A stretch of 15,000 nt of DNA from an uncultured Desulfobacterium sp. Its GTDB lineage: Bacteria > Desulfobacterota > Desulfobacteria > Desulfobacterales > Desulfobacteraceae. Under the pieces are notes generated by a model that had not been told where the DNA came from, did not search any database, and worked only from the letters and a program-made list of their open reading frames with translations. Shown in pieces: positions 14,382 to 15,000 of the stretch. The stretch is from contig CAKZLA010000280.1 of the NCBI GenBank assembly GCA_937124525.1, positions 1-15,000 of the forward strand. Reading direction: 5' to 3'. The position numbers were made by a program, and so were the translations under genes. Positions within the stretch are counted from its first letter, which is position 1; every line of letters starts with the position of its first letter.

Positions 14382-14576
14382 CTAACGGCTGAGGCACTGC
14401 CTTTTATTTTTTTTTTTCTTTTCTTTTGCTTTGGGTTTAGCCTTGGTTTTGGGTTTAGCTTTTGCTTTAGGTGTGGCTTTCGCCTTGGCTTTAGGTACAG
14501 CTTCGGGTGTTTTGATGTTGTCTTTATCGTTGTCTTTTTGCAGCATTATTTTTTCAACCTTATAGTTAGCCATCAT
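14382..14576 (-). CDS. Lys/Ala/Pro-rich leader frame, possibly the N-terminal part of the sigma factor
   Basis: This 64-codon frame starts MMANYKVEKIMLQKDND. After a short acidic part it becomes a histone-H1-like tail of KAKA/KPKT/KAKPKA repeats and a Lys run, then ends NKRQCLSR just after an A11 homopolymer. Its stop is 19 bases before the sigma-factor GTG. A weak Shine-Dalgarno (AGGG, seven bases upstream) precedes ATG 14576. It may be a separate small basic protein, but its last eight residues look out of frame. Removing one A from the A11 run would carry Lys56 on into IKGSASAVRRGYLTP and the sigma factor. Lys/Ala-rich N-terminal extensions are known in other sigma factors, for example actinobacterial HrdB/SigA. 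I consider a fusion at least as likely as a separate gene. Confidence 0.5.
   Translation of the reverse strand: MMANYKVEKIMLQKDNDKDNIKTPEAVPKAKAKATPKAKAKPKTKAKPKAKEKKKKNKRQCLSR
14407..14417. repeat. 11-base A/T homopolymer (A11 on the coding strand)
   Basis: Eleven T residues on the plus strand are read as A11 in the Lys codons of the leader frame. Runs of about nine or more A are prone to RNA polymerase slippage, replication slippage and sequencing error. A change of -1 or +2 puts the leader in frame with the sigma factor. Confidence 0.9.
14430..14459 (-). repeat. 18-bp period tandem repeat encoding KAKPK(T/A)
   Basis: TTTGGGTTTAGC occurs at 14430-14441 and 14448-14459, a period of 18 bases or six codons. 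Degenerate copies continue to about 14,495. It encodes the Lys/Ala/Pro repeats of the leader and is a likely site of length variation between strains. Confidence 0.7.
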
Positions 14577-14710
14577 AAAATGACCCTGGAATCCAAGTAT
14601 GGCCTATTTAGTGCGCCTTTAATGAGTCGACGCACAATTTGTATCATCATAGACCAAATGGGAATAAAATTCGATTAAAAAATTTTTTTTGCAGTGAAAC
14701 TTTTTTTTTG

Positions 14711-14740
14711 TGGACAGATCGGTTAATTTTGATATATACA
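14711..14740 (+). promoter_or_regulatory. Sigma-70-type promoter of the tRNA-Arg gene
   Basis: A -35 box TGGACA (14711-14716, one base from TTGACA) is followed after 16 bases by TATATA (14733-14738), or after 18 bases by TATACA. This would start transcription near 14,746-14,751, close to the mature tRNA 5' end. Confidence 0.5.
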
Positions 14741-14750
14741 CATCCTGTTT

Positions 14751-14827
<77 letters not shown>

Positions 14828-14837
14828 TTTAAAATCA

Positions 14838-14872
14838 AAGGTCTTCAGCAAAATTTGTTGAAGGCCTTTTTT
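14838..14872 (+). terminator. Rho-independent terminator of tRNA-Arg
   Basis: AAGGTCTTCAGC (14838-14849) pairs with GTTGAAGGCCTT (14857-14868) over 12 pairs with two G-U wobbles around a seven-base loop. A T-run extends to 14872 and on into TTGTTT. It begins ten bases after the tRNA CCA. Confidence 0.9.
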
Positions 14873-14876
14873 GTTT

Positions 14877-15000
14877 CTCCGGTGCTTTAGTTTTTTTTCT
14901 TATTTCAACCGGGCTTCTGACCCAATTCTCAAACTCATCACCGTTAAGAATTTATCAGTATACCACATTTCTTATCTTTTGGCCAGCAGCCCCCGGCGTA
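14877..15000. other. Right-edge region with no supported gene
   Basis: I see no gene start, RNA gene or repeat. A short minus-strand frame (about 14,949 down to 14,838) translates to protein-like residues (DEFENWVRSPVEIRKK) but is bounded by stops, has no start codon and runs through the tRNA terminator. Confidence 0.4.

Noticed and set aside
14611..14635. GTGCG/CGCAC inverted repeat upstream of the sigma operon as a CIRCE element
   Set aside because: The arms do not match the CIRCE consensus (TTAGCACTC-N9-GAGTGCTAA) and the pairing is only five bases.
14838..14949. Minus-strand protein-like frame at the right edge (DEFENWVRSPVEIRKK)
   Set aside because: Closed by an in-frame stop upstream, lacks any start codon and coincides with the tRNA terminator.

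Overview
The window looks like a core chromosomal segment of a strictly anaerobic deltaproteobacterium, most likely a sulfate reducer of the Desulfobacterales (a Desulfobacterium/Desulfobacter-like organism). This is inferred from the gene content: a CoA ligase and crotonase pair, a CooT-type nickel protein, a UPF0280/ApbE-like protein, an Mrp/NBP35 ATPase, an RpoH-type sigma factor and a DUF4292 lipoprotein, in moderate-GC DNA rich in A/T homopolymers. I could not run a database search. Every protein gene is on the minus strand; only a tRNA gene is on the plus strand. I see no insertion sequence, phage gene or CRISPR array.

Read in the direction of transcription (right to left), the layout is as follows. 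(1) 14,751-14,827 is a plus-strand tRNA-Arg(UCU) with its own promoter and terminator. (2) 14,576-11,693 holds a Lys/Ala-rich leader frame, a sigma-32-type factor and a large TPR lipoprotein. (3) 11,438-10,662 is a DUF4292/LolB-like lipoprotein. (4) 10,524-7,755 holds an Mrp-type Fe-S carrier ATPase, a dGTPase-like HD hydrolase and UPF0280, tightly packed. (5) 7,477-6,702 holds cooT and an M23 (LytM-type) protein. (6) 6,471-1,651 holds a LapA-domain membrane protein, mutS and an AMIN/Amidase_3 N-acetylmuramoyl-L-alanine amidase whose start overlaps the mutS stop. (7) 1,499-1 holds a crotonase-family enoyl-CoA hydratase and the first 77 codons of a phenylacetate-CoA ligase-like enzyme.

The functional themes are stress transcription plus envelope biogenesis (sigma factor, TPR and DUF4292 lipoproteins, amidase, M23 protein), metal-cofactor handling (Mrp, CooT, perhaps UPF0280), nucleotide and DNA quality control (dGTPase, MutS), and CoA-ester carbon metabolism.

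The most unusual feature is an 11-A homopolymer (minus strand, 14,407-14,417). It separates a Lys/Ala/Pro-rich leader frame from the sigma-factor frame. Losing one A, or gaining two, would join the two into a sigma-32 protein of about 368 residues with a basic N-terminal tail. The sigma factor otherwise has only a GTG start with no well-spaced Shine-Dalgarno. This could be slippage-controlled expression, phase variation or a homopolymer sequencing error. Other points of interest are paired ATGA/TCAT dyads at 21-bp spacing between the DUF4292 gene and mrp, an M23 gene whose homologous-looking N-terminus has no standard start codon but has a well-placed Shine-Dalgarno before an AUU, a hairpin ahead of cooT, and a CRP/HcpR-like site ahead of the CoA ligase.
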